Origin: Paraburkholderia sp. FT54
GTDB taxonomy: Bacteria > Pseudomonadota > Gammaproteobacteria > Burkholderiales > Burkholderiaceae
Assembly: GCF_031585635.1 (NCBI RefSeq)
Contig: NZ_CP134195.1
Span: 4,092,001 to 4,156,000, forward strand
DNA: 64,000 bases
Direction of reading: 5' to 3'
Shown: positions 30,466 through 38,026 of the stretch, piece after piece
How positions within the stretch are numbered: the first letter of the stretch is position 1
Layout of the letters: each line of letters begins with the position of its first letter
Notes under the pieces: model-generated
Seen by the model: only the letters and a program-made list of their open reading frames with translations
Database searches by the model: none
What the model was told of the DNA's origin: nothing
Position numbers and translations under genes: made by a program

Positions 30466-30845
30466 CGACTTGTCTCCGTTTTGAATTGAAAAGCAATAGA
30501 AAAACGGTACAAACCCAGAGACGCTGCATGCGAGAGGCATTCAATTCTTCATGCCGGTTTCTGCCACCCGACGCATAATTGTGCAGGTCGTTCCGGGCTA
30601 CACAGCCTGTTGAGCGGAGTCGCCAGCCGACGGGGCTTCTGCAACCGTCTGTAAAGCGGCTTGCCTCAACACGCAACAAACTGTTAAAAACGATGTCAAT
30701 CGGCCTTACCGTGGCGCTGCCATTCTGTGCGGTAGCTACTACGGTAAGGCATTCAGCCAGACCGGCGTGTGACCTAGGTCACATGTGGGACAGTCAGCAT
30801 AACAATCCGTTCCGCACCACCAAGGTGCGTCGCAAAACACATACC
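30466..30845. promoter_or_regulatory. Divergent pckG / hydroxyacid dehydrogenase control region with 10-bp inverted repeat
   Basis: This 380-base gap between two divergent genes contains no gene. Two arms, GCCTTACCGT (30703-30712) and ACGGTAAGGC (30741-30750), are perfect inverted repeats separated by 28 bases. A separate perfect palindrome lies at 30768-30783 (next entry). Both elements are nearer the dehydrogenase start (30846) than the pckG start (30465). Confidence 0.5.
30768..30783. promoter_or_regulatory. Perfect 16-bp palindrome of CRP type
   Basis: TGTGACCTAGGTCACA is its own reverse complement and matches the CRP/Vfr half-site pattern TGTGA-N6-TCACA exactly. It lies 63 bases upstream of the dehydrogenase ATG, a plausible operator position. 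Which regulator binds is inference. Confidence 0.6.
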
Positions 30846-31859
30846 ATGAAGATTGCCATCCTCGACGATTATCAGGACGCCGTTCGCAAGCTCGACTGCT
30901 TTCAATTGCTGGCCGACCATGAGGTCAAGGTTTTCAACAACACCGTCCGCGGTCTCGGCCAGTTGGCAAGCCGCCTTTCCGAAGTCGACGCCCTCGTCCT
31001 GATTCGTGAACGGACCCGCATCAGCTCACAACTGCTCGATAAGTTGCCGCATTTGCGCATGATCAGCCAAACGGGCAAAGTCTCCAGCCACATCGATCTG
31101 AACGCCTGTACCGAGCGCGGCATTGCCGTGCTGGAAGGCACCGGCTCGCCGTTCGCGCCTGCCGAATTGACGTGGGCTCTCATCATGGCGGCCCAACGCC
31201 GGATTCCGCAATACGTAGCAAACCTTAAGCAAGGAGCCTGGCAGCAGTCCGGCCTGAAGACATCGGCGCTGCCGCCGAACTTCGGTTTGGGCCAGGTATT
31301 GCGTGGCCAGACGCTGGGGATCTGGGGTTACGGCAAGATCGGCCGGCTGGTGGCCGGTTACGGCAAGGCGTTCGGCATGAACGTGCTGATCTGGGGCCGG
31401 GAGCATTCGCGCGAAGCCGCTCGCGCTGACGGTTACGGCGTGGCGGAGAGCCGCGAGGCGCTGTTCGAGCAGAGCGACGTGCTGTCATTGCACTTGCGCA
31501 TGCACGACGACACGCGCGGCATCGTCAAACAGGAAGATCTGATGCGGATGAAGCCGACCGCGCTACTCGTCAATACGAGCCGGGCTGAATTGCTCGACGA
31601 CAACGCGCTAGTGAATGCGTTGTCGCACAACCGTCCGGGGATGGTCGCCATCGACGTCTACGAAAGCGAGCCGATTCTGCAGGGCTACAGCCTGCTGCGC
31701 ATGGAAAACGTGATCTGCACGCCGCACATCGGCTATGTGGAACGCGAAAGCTACGAGCAGTATTTCACGGCGGCATTCAAAAACATTCTGGCTTTCGACG
31801 CTGGCGACACAAGCAGCGTAGCGAATCCTGAAGCTTTGCAGGGCGGCCGTCGGCGTTAA
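30846..31859 (+). CDS. D-2-hydroxyacid dehydrogenase (NAD-binding)
   Basis: The 337-residue protein has the two-domain D-2-hydroxyacid dehydrogenase fold. The nucleotide motif is GYGKIG at 161-166. Catalytic residues are Arg246 (NTSRAELL), Glu275 (VYESEP) and His294 (CTPHIGY), the expected Arg-Glu-His triad. The substrate is not evident; phosphoglycerate, hydroxypyruvate or glyoxylate are all possible. The ATG at 30846 gives MKIAILDDYQ, as in homologues; the longer upstream frame covers the palindromic control sites and is not coding. Monocistronic by position. Confidence 0.88.
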   Translation: MKIAILDDYQDAVRKLDCFQLLADHEVKVFNNTVRGLGQLASRLSEVDALVLIRERTRISSQLLDKLPHLRMISQTGKVSSHIDLNACTERGIAVLEGTGSPFAPAELTWALIMAAQRRIPQYVANLKQGAWQQSGLKTSALPPNFGLGQVLRGQTLGIWGYGKIGRLVAGYGKAFGMNVLIWGREHSREAARADGYGVAESREALFEQSDVLSLHLRMHDDTRGIVKQEDLMRMKPTALLVNTSRAELLDDNALVNALSHNRPGMVAIDVYESEPILQGYSLLRMENVICTPHIGYVERESYEQYFTAAFKNILAFDAGDTSSVANPEALQGGRRR

Positions 31860-31945
31860 AAACCGCCAGGCCTTTTCCGGCGAGCGCCGAGCGGATTCGT
31901 GCGACGTGGTTGTCGCCGTTTAAGCTCGCGCCGCCGGCGCTCAAC

Positions 31946-32824
31946 TCACCGCGCCATTTCGTGCGCGCCGGCTTCCAGCAGATCGGGCATGCGTTCGAGG
32001 AAGGTCTCGCCATCGGCGCGGCCGAGGTTGTACGCATGCACCATCTGCGAGGGACTCGTGTAATCCCAACTGGAAATCGGCACCTTGCGCGACGGCTGCA
32101 CATAGAGCCGTTGCTGCACGCCGTGCGGCACGACGAACATCTGCGGCCGCGGATAAAGGCGTGTGACCATCACCAGCACGTTGCCAGGCGCCTCGGCGTC
32201 GAGCGCGCCGACCGGCACGTTGTCGACCATCCCGCCGTCCAGCACCGGCCGGCCGTTGCGTCGCAGAACCGGCGTGAAAGGCGGCGTACTCGATGATTGC
32301 AGGATCAGATCCGCGAGATCTTCGACGCTCGCGCAGTCCTGCGCGCGCACGAATTCCGGATGAAAGCCGAGCGTCTGACCGAGCGTCGGGTGCAACGTCT
32401 TGCGCACGTATTTTTCGATGTTGTACGCGATCAAGCCAGCCGCCACCGCGCTGCGCGCGCCGAGCCAGCGCGGCAGATGCGACACGCCGATGCGGATTTC
32501 CGGCGCATCGGCGAGCGTCGAAAACTTTTCTCCGTAAATATCGAGCAGCGCCTGGCGGTAGATGCGGTAGTGCGGAAACACCGACTCGCCGCGCAGCAGA
32601 TTGCCCCAATAGGCGTTGCGGGTGTTGTGGCGCAGCGCGTTTTCGTAATAGCGCATGACCCAGTCGGAATCGCGCGTGTAGAGCATGCACGCAGTGGCGG
32701 CGCCGGCCGAAATACCGGTGATGACACGCGGCCGGATCCGCAGCTCCGGCTGAGTCACGTCCCAGAAACCCGCCTGCCACCAGCAGCGATTGCCGCCGCC
32801 GGCGAATACGACCTGATCGAACAT
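31946..32824 (-). CDS. Patatin-like phospholipase
   Basis: The 292-residue protein has the patatin fold. The oxyanion-hole loop is GGGNR (9-13). The nucleophile Ser39 lies in GISAG. The catalytic Asp196 lies in the DGG motif (LDGGMVDN). Together these form the Ser-Asp dyad of bacterial patatin hydrolases. No signal peptide is seen. The frame extends 39 codons upstream into the gap before the thioesterase gene, but the ATG at 32824 gives the conserved N-terminus. It lies 34 bases downstream of the thioesterase gene, so the two are probably cotranscribed and may act on acyl lipids. Confidence 0.88.
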   Translation of the reverse strand: MFDQVVFAGGGNRCWWQAGFWDVTQPELRIRPRVITGISAGAATACMLYTRDSDWVMRYYENALRHNTRNAYWGNLLRGESVFPHYRIYRQALLDIYGEKFSTLADAPEIRIGVSHLPRWLGARSAVAAGLIAYNIEKYVRKTLHPTLGQTLGFHPEFVRAQDCASVEDLADLILQSSSTPPFTPVLRRNGRPVLDGGMVDNVPVGALDAEAPGNVLVMVTRLYPRPQMFVVPHGVQQRLYVQPSRKVPISSWDYTSPSQMVHAYNLGRADGETFLERMPDLLEAGAHEMAR

Positions 32825-32858
32825 CCTGGTTTTTCCTCTTATGCGGCTCTCTGGCGCT

Positions 32859-33263
32859 TTAATCGAGCAGTGCGTAGGTGGTGGTGGCGTGGACCGCCAT
32901 GTTGCCGGATTCGTCGAATAATTCGACTTCGCCGAACACAAGATTGCGACCCATGCGCAGCACTCGGGCGGTGATGAGCACGTCGCCCTTACGCACCGCG
33001 CGCATGAAGTTGATGTTGAGCGAGACGGTGGTCATCGGCTTGAAACCGCCGAGCGCGGCCGAAATGGCGACGATCATCGCCGTGTCCGCCGCGGCCATGA
33101 ACACCTGGCCGCAGATCACGCCGCCCGCATGACGCAGGCCGCCCGAAAACGGCAGGCGTAGCGTGGCGCCTTCCTCATCGACCTTGACCGGCGTCAGCGT
33201 AAGCGCACGGACCCAGGGCGCGAGGATGCGGTCGAGCAGCTCGATAATCTCTTTGTCATCCAT
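32859..33263 (-). CDS. PaaI-type hotdog-fold thioesterase
   Basis: The 134-residue protein has the single hotdog domain of the PaaI/YdiI acyl-CoA thioesterase group. The segment LRHAGGVICGQVFMAAADTAM carries the active-site HGG-like/D region, followed by TTVSLNINFMRAV. The substrate is unknown. The ATG at 33263 (MDDKEIIELLDR) follows a GGGGAT stretch; the longer frame upstream is not supported. It heads a probable two-gene unit with the patatin gene. Confidence 0.85.
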   Translation of the reverse strand: MDDKEIIELLDRILAPWVRALTLTPVKVDEEGATLRLPFSGGLRHAGGVICGQVFMAAADTAMIVAISAALGGFKPMTTVSLNINFMRAVRKGDVLITARVLRMGRNLVFGEVELFDESGNMAVHATTTYALLD

Positions 33264-33424
33264 GACGATCCCCGGTCGAAAGCCGCGCGAGGCTTCGTGC
33301 GGCAACCTGTCCGCGACATGATACCGGGACGATGCAGCCAGCGCCTTTTTCACGATAGCGCAGCCATAGCGAAATGCCTCTGGGCCGCGGAGGCAAATAT
33401 TTTTAAGAAATCTGCTAAAGAGAC

Positions 33425-33453
33425 TTGGCAAGCTCGAAAAATTTCTGCATAAT
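33425..33453 (+). promoter_or_regulatory. Promoter of tRNA-Lys
   Basis: TTGGCA (33425-33430) and CATAAT (33448-33453) are separated by exactly 17 bases, and the tRNA 5' end follows 13 bases later. Confidence 0.8.
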
Positions 33454-33466
33454 TTCGCTTCTGTTG

Positions 33467-33542
33467 GGGGCGTTAGCTCAGTTGGTAGAGCAGCGGACTC
33501 TTAATCCGTAGGTCGAGTGTTCGAGTCACTCACGCCCCACCA
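33467..33542 (+). tRNA. tRNA-Lys (anticodon CTT)
   Basis: A full 76-base cloverleaf. The acceptor stem is GGGGCGT/ACGCCCC, and the D arm is GCTC/GAGC. The anticodon loop CTCTTAA contains CTT, and the T arm is GAGTG/CACTC with loop TTCGAGT. The CCA end is encoded. It stands at the left edge of an AT-richer islet, and tRNA 3' ends are common integration sites. No second copy of the 3' end was found within the next 2.2 kb. Confidence 0.96.
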
Positions 33543-33550
33543 AGAAATTC

Positions 33551-33586
33551 AAAGGGTTACAAGCAAATCGCTTGTAACCCTTTTTC
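33551..33586 (+). terminator. Terminator of tRNA-Lys
   Basis: A 14-bp perfect stem (AAAGGGTTACAAGC at 33551-33564 with GCTTGTAACCCTTT at 33570-33583) is followed by TTTTT overlapping the right arm. It starts 8 bases after the tRNA. Confidence 0.9.
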
Positions 33587-33966
33587 GTTTTCCGGCTCCA
33601 TGTTAACCACCGTGTAACCCAATCGCGCCAATACATGGCGAGCCTCCATGGCGCTCTGAGCATCACAAATAACCTAACCTGCTGGGAACGAGCGCCACGC
33701 CCCGCGCGCCAGAATCTCAAGCCGCCCAGCTTGACTGGCAACCTGCTCAAGTTGGACGACCACACGTTCTTGCGCCGCCCGCTGCGACGGTAGCCCATTC
33801 TCCGGGACTCTTCATAAGAGCCACTTAGCCTGGTCACGCGCCACACGCGGTTTTCTCCCATCCGTACCGACGACTCTAAATTTTTCAGATTACGTTCCGT
33901 TATACGACGATAGGCCGTTGAAACACGACGTCGAGCCGCTTACATCTTTGCGAACTTAAAATCGAA
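33587..33966. other. Islet left part: no intact gene, probably degraded sequence
   Basis: About 380 bases. Short frames on both strands are interrupted by stops. One minus-strand frame shows a coiled-coil-like stretch (ERVVVQLEQVASQAGRLEI) cut by stop codons. A plus-strand frame of about 52 codons (33635-33793) has no ribosome-binding site. A longer minus-strand frame over 33526-33861 overlaps the tRNA and terminator, so it is not coding. The region looks like remnants of a transferred segment. No family was identified. Confidence 0.35.
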
Positions 33967-34935
33967 ATGAAACGATATGGAATGGGGTTGGTGCTGGGCT
34001 TGGCAGCGCTGGGCGCAATGGCCGAGGAAGCTGGAAGTGAAGTGAGCGTGAATGCGCCGACCGTCGCCGCTGCATCGGAATCTTCCTCCGCGCCTACAAC
34101 GGACGAAGACAAGCTGGCACAAATGCCAGCGCAACCTGCCGGTACTTTCGAAGCAGCTCCAGGAACCACGCAGTTGCCCGCGGGCGTGACGACCGAGCAG
34201 AACCCAATGAAGGTGTCGTTCATGGCCAAGTCGAAGGCTCAGCCCGCGTTCTTCCGGCCCAACCAGAACATGCCCGAAATCACCAATGAAGACCTGCTGC
34301 GCGGCTACGCTGACAACGGCAAGGCCGCCGGGCGTAACGTCAGCAGCGTCATCGGCTACATGCCGAAGCTCAAGGTGCTGCCGTGTCCGGTCGATTGCCA
34401 GGGCTCTGACTACGAGAAGGCCGTGGCTGCGTTCATCAACGGCTTCGAAGGTGAGGGCAATCACTTCCAGCAGCGCGGCGAGATGATTGTCCAGGTCCGC
34501 TGGTTCCATCAGCGCCCGTGGTATCAGCACGCGGTGCCCTACGGGGCAGATGACTTCGGCGTGGAGTTCATGCTGGAAGGCAAGGTGATTTCGCTGGGCA
34601 AAGCTACAGTGGTTGGCGGTAAGGGCTCGGTTGATTCGGCAGACCTTGCGCGTGACATCGGCGCGCGCATGGCGGTGGAGCTGGCGTTCACTCTGGGTAT
34701 GGGTGTAAAGCCGACATATCTCGATACGACCAACAACTTGGGTAAGGGCCTGGTTGGTACCCTTTCCACAGTAAACACCACCATCGGCAGCGTTCTGGGC
34801 GCCGAGGATGTGCGCCCGCGTATTGAGCCTGCCACGGACGCCAACAACAACCTGCTGCCGGCTATCGACGGTATTCAGCCGAATGAAATCCAGCCGATTA
34901 CCGAGTCGCATTTCATCAACTCAATCATGTTCTGA
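33967..34935 (+). CDS. Unrecognised secreted protein of the tRNA-Lys islet
   Basis: A 322-residue protein that I cannot assign to a family. The N-terminus MKRYGMGLVLGLAALGAMAEE looks like a signal peptide cut after AMA. Next comes a Ser/Ala/Pro/Glu-rich spacer (residues 20-80) and a folded-looking domain from about 85 to 260. Two cysteines lie close together in LPCPVDCQG, with aromatic-rich WFHQRPWYQHAVPYG downstream. The C-terminal 60 residues are Asn/Pro-rich. Codon use is less GC-biased than in neighbours. Together with the following small secreted protein it fills the islet. Envelope or extracellular function is inference from the signal peptide. Confidence 0.65.
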   Translation: MKRYGMGLVLGLAALGAMAEEAGSEVSVNAPTVAAASESSSAPTTDEDKLAQMPAQPAGTFEAAPGTTQLPAGVTTEQNPMKVSFMAKSKAQPAFFRPNQNMPEITNEDLLRGYADNGKAAGRNVSSVIGYMPKLKVLPCPVDCQGSDYEKAVAAFINGFEGEGNHFQQRGEMIVQVRWFHQRPWYQHAVPYGADDFGVEFMLEGKVISLGKATVVGGKGSVDSADLARDIGARMAVELAFTLGMGVKPTYLDTTNNLGKGLVGTLSTVNTTIGSVLGAEDVRPRIEPATDANNNLLPAIDGIQPNEIQPITESHFINSIMF

Positions 34936-35046
34936 GGACGATGCTCAGGCGTAACACGTGTCCCATTTCACGGGTCACGCATTACCTTCATCAGGCATGC
35001 ACAAACCTTATAACGAATGCCGACGCATAACGTTTAAAACATTTTT

Positions 35047-35388
35047 ATGAAAAAAATCCTTCCGCTGTTGATTGGCATATGCCTGTCCTCTTCTGTAGCT
35101 CACGCAGCACTTTCGTGTACCGTCGACACATCAAATTTTCGATGGGCCATGATGAAAGTCGGCACAACATTTACCCTATCTATCGAGGGTTTCAGGCAGG
35201 TTGGTACCAATTACGTAGCCAAGAATATGTTTAATGGCGAAAGTTACGATGGCGCTATGTCCATTAACTCCGACACTGGGAGATTCACGTTCAGCGACGG
35301 CGCAGATTTGAATTTTCTAGCCAACAACAGGGCTGGCGGCAACAGGCCACCGAGCCAAAATGCGGAAGGTAGATGTCGGCCGCAGTGA
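35047..35388 (+). CDS. Small unrecognised secreted protein of the islet
   Basis: A 113-residue protein starting with a clear signal peptide (MKKILPLLIGICLSSSVAHA, cleavage after AHA). Two cysteines are present, one just after the cleavage site (ALSCTVD) and one near the end (GRCRPQ), which could form a disulfide. Base composition is distinctly AT-richer than the surrounding chromosome, a sign of recent transfer. No homologous family was recognised. It is followed by a hairpin at 35445 that may end its transcript. Confidence 0.6.
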   Translation: MKKILPLLIGICLSSSVAHAALSCTVDTSNFRWAMMKVGTTFTLSIEGFRQVGTNYVAKNMFNGESYDGAMSINSDTGRFTFSDGADLNFLANNRAGGNRPPSQNAEGRCRPQ

Positions 35389-35444
35389 TTGAAGATTTCT
35401 CGTTCCCAAGCGCTACTACGTCGTAAGACCCGTGCTCGTTTAGG

Positions 35445-35469
35445 AAGGCACCGCTTGCGCGGTGCCTTT
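35445..35469 (+). terminator. Possible terminator after the small secreted protein gene
   Basis: A 10-bp perfect stem (AAGGCACCGC at 35445-35454 with GCGGTGCCTT at 35459-35468) has a 4-base TTGC loop and only a short T stretch after it. Confidence 0.6.
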
Positions 35470-35653
35470 AGCTCGCAACCAAGTTGCGTTCGATTCAGCG
35501 GCGGAGCAATCCCGTTGCCATACTTCAGCAAGAGTCGAGCCGCAGTCTCACGAACGCGTTGCTCATCAATGCCGTAGTGCTGATGGCACATGCTCCCCAC
35601 CGTCAAGTCAAGGCATAACCCGAACAACGCGGCGCCTGCAGATACGCGACAGA

Positions 35654-36448
35654 TTACTTCGCCGTCACGTCGATGTTGCCGAGATATTTCGCGGCCAGCG
35701 TCTTCACCGTGCCGTCGGCCTGCACCTTCGCGATCGCCGCATTCAAGCGCTCACGCAGCGCGGTATCGCCCTTGCGAATCCCGTATGCAATGCCGCTGCC
35801 GAGGATCTTGTCGTCGCGCACGGGCTCACCGACGAAGGCGTAACCGCTGCCACTCGGCTTCGACAGAAAACCTGTCTGTCCGGCGGGCGCCAGCACGAGC
35901 GTCGCGTCCAATCGCCCCGCCACGAGATCCGTATAAACCTGGTTCTGGTCCTGATACGGTACGACGGTCACGCCCGCCGATTCCCAATGCGTCTTCGCGA
36001 AGGTTTCCTGAATCGACGCCTGCAACACACCTACGCGCTTGCCCTTCAGCGAGGCCGGCGTCGGCAGCAGTCCGCTGTCGCGCCTGGCGATCAACTGTGT
36101 CGGCACGCGATACACGACGGTGGTGAAATCGACCGCCTGACGGCGTTGTTCAGTCGCGTTCATCGCCGAATTGATCGCGTCGAACTTGCGGCCCTGCAGC
36201 GCGGGAATCAGCCCATCGAACGAAGTCTCGACCCATTTGCACGTCATCTTCGCGGCGACGCAAACAGCATTGCCGACGTCGATATCCAGCCCCTGCAACT
36301 CACCGTTCGGGCCTTTCGATTCAAACGGCGGATATTGCGCTTCGAGGCCGAAACGCAACGTCGAGGTATCGGCAGCGCTCGCGGCAGACGACGCCGCGAG
36401 CGACGCGAATGCACAGGCCAGCGCCAAAAGAGGCTTGAGCAATTTCAT
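35654..36448 (-). CDS. Periplasmic amino-acid-binding protein (ABC transporter type)
   Basis: A 264-residue solute-binding protein of the HisJ/ArgT (SBP_bac_3) family. The signal peptide lies at residues 1-26 (LALACAFASLAASSAASA). Next is LRFGLEAQYPPFESKGPNGELQGLDIDVGNAVC, with the ligand-binding aromatic and the GxDIDV signature. The segment NAMNATEQRR-like SAMNATEQRRQAVDF and a C-terminal helix with the KYLG signature follow. Polar or basic amino acids are the usual ligands. No permease or ATPase gene is next to it, so it must share a transporter encoded elsewhere, or act as a sensor partner. Confidence 0.88.
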   Translation of the reverse strand: MKLLKPLLALACAFASLAASSAASAADTSTLRFGLEAQYPPFESKGPNGELQGLDIDVGNAVCVAAKMTCKWVETSFDGLIPALQGRKFDAINSAMNATEQRRQAVDFTTVVYRVPTQLIARRDSGLLPTPASLKGKRVGVLQASIQETFAKTHWESAGVTVVPYQDQNQVYTDLVAGRLDATLVLAPAGQTGFLSKPSGSGYAFVGEPVRDDKILGSGIAYGIRKGDTALRERLNAAIAKVQADGTVKTLAAKYLGNIDVTAK

Positions 36449-36569
36449 AGCAGTTCCCTTCCCTTCGATTTTGTTGTCGCGCCGTCCTGCGGTGCGCTCA
36501 CACGTGACCGCGCGACGATCATACTGCGTTCAAAAATGCAGCCGTCGCGCGCAGCCGTCACCTAGCCGA

Positions 36570-37724
36570 TCAGATCTCGCACAGACGACGCGCGCCTTCG
36601 ATCAAGGTCGCATCGTCCTTCGAGAAGCTCAGGCGGATCAAACCGGAGTCCGTACCATCGGTATAGAACGCCGACAGCGGAATAGTCGCAACACGCGCAT
36701 CGCGAATCAGGCGCAGCACGAAATCGCTGTCGCTTTCCTCTGAGAAACTACGGAAACGCGCGAGCATGAAGAAGCTACCTTCGCTTGGCAACAACTCGAA
36801 GCGCGAATCGCGCAGTGAATCCGCGAGCAGATCGCGCTTCTTCTGATAGAACGCCGACAACCCGAGGTAGCTTTCGCGATTGGCCAATGCATCGACGAAC
36901 GCGTACTGCATCGGTGTATCGGCGGAAAACACCATGAACTGATGGACTTTGCGAATCTCATCCATCAACGCGGCGGGCGCGAGGCAATAGCCCACGCGCC
37001 AGCCGGTCACGTGATACGACTTGCCGAACGACGAGACGATCACGCTGCGCTCCGCGAGTTCGGAGTGGCAAGCCATGCTCTGATGTTTGGCGCCGTCGAA
37101 CACCACGTGTTCATACACCTCGTCGGCGAGGATCACGATATCGGTGTTGCGCGTAATGGCCTTCAGGCGCTCCACATCGGCTTCGCTGAACACGGTCGCG
37201 GTCGGATTGTGCGGCGTGTTGATGATGATCATGCGGGTCTTCGGCGTGATCGCGGCGGCGACCTCGTCCCAGTCCACGCGAAAGTCGCTCAAGGACAGCT
37301 TGATCGCAACGGGCGTGGCGCCTTGCAAGCGAACAATCGGCCCATAGCTGTCGAACGACGGCTCGAAGTAGATCACTTCATCGCCGGGATGCACCAATGC
37401 GCTGATCGTCGAATACAGACCTTCGCTTGCGCTCGCGATCACGGTTACTTCGCTGGCCGGGTCGTAGCGCACGCCGTACAGCGTGGCGACCTTGTCGGCA
37501 AGCGCTTCGCGCAAGGCGGCGATGCCGGCCATCGGCGCGTACTGGTTATGACCGGCGCGCATGGCTTGAGCGACGCCATCGATCAGTTTGGCGTCCGGCG
37601 CAAAATTCGGCGCGCCTTGCGACAGATTCAGCGCGTCGTGCTGGGCAGCCAGTTGACCGATCACGGTAAATATCGTCGTGCCTACGTCAGGCAATTTCGA
37701 ACGGGCTTGCGTGGCGCTCTGCAT
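36570..37724 (-). CDS. PLP-dependent aminotransferase, class I/II (methionine aminotransferase-like)
   Basis: A 384-residue fold-type I aminotransferase. The PLP Schiff-base lysine is Lys235 in SSFGKSYHVTGWRVGY. Other PLP contacts are Asn173 (NTPHNPT), Asp201 and Tyr204 (ADEVYEH). The N-terminal NLSQGAPNF and the overall length match the YbdL group, which uses methionine and aromatic amino acids with 2-oxoacids. It is 121 bases upstream of the binding-protein gene on the same strand. A functional link between amino acid uptake and transamination is possible but not shown. Confidence 0.9.
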   Translation of the reverse strand: MQSATQARSKLPDVGTTIFTVIGQLAAQHDALNLSQGAPNFAPDAKLIDGVAQAMRAGHNQYAPMAGIAALREALADKVATLYGVRYDPASEVTVIASASEGLYSTISALVHPGDEVIYFEPSFDSYGPIVRLQGATPVAIKLSLSDFRVDWDEVAAAITPKTRMIIINTPHNPTATVFSEADVERLKAITRNTDIVILADEVYEHVVFDGAKHQSMACHSELAERSVIVSSFGKSYHVTGWRVGYCLAPAALMDEIRKVHQFMVFSADTPMQYAFVDALANRESYLGLSAFYQKKRDLLADSLRDSRFELLPSEGSFFMLARFRSFSEESDSDFVLRLIRDARVATIPLSAFYTDGTDSGLIRLSFSKDDATLIEGARRLCEI

Positions 37725-38026
37725 AAGGCTTTCTCCCTTTCTCCATCCGGCAGCGGATTCACGGAACGGCCAGCTGCGCGGCGGTCCCTTCCGGTTTGGT
37801 GATTAGGCATCAGCCAAAGAACCGTCACAATCGAAACTTTGTCATGCGCGGCATGCGTTTAAGTCATGGGGAACGCGAACCCGCGTCGCCACGGGCAAAG
37901 CCGGCCAGATCGGGACTCTCGGGGAAGAAAAGAGGCTGCGCGAAGCGCGCGGAAAACTGCTGAGGTATGACGTAATGTGATGCGGCCAGCCGCCAGCGGA
38001 GCGCTCGCGGCCGGCCTCGTCGTCTG
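37725..38026. other. Intergenic region between the aminotransferase and dbpA
   Basis: About 300 bases with no credible gene on either strand. It must hold the aminotransferase promoter and the end of the dbpA transcript, but no strong terminator hairpin or promoter pair was recognised. Confidence 0.3.

Noticed and set aside
33526..33861. A 111-codon minus-strand frame beside tRNA-Lys
   Set aside because: It overlaps the tRNA 3' end and its terminator hairpin, has no ribosome-binding site, and its product is Arg/Trp-rich without a family.
33467..35653. A second copy of the tRNA-Lys 3' end as an attR site
   Set aside because: Scanning to the binding-protein gene showed only a short partial resemblance near 35591 (CTCCCCACC), too weak to call.
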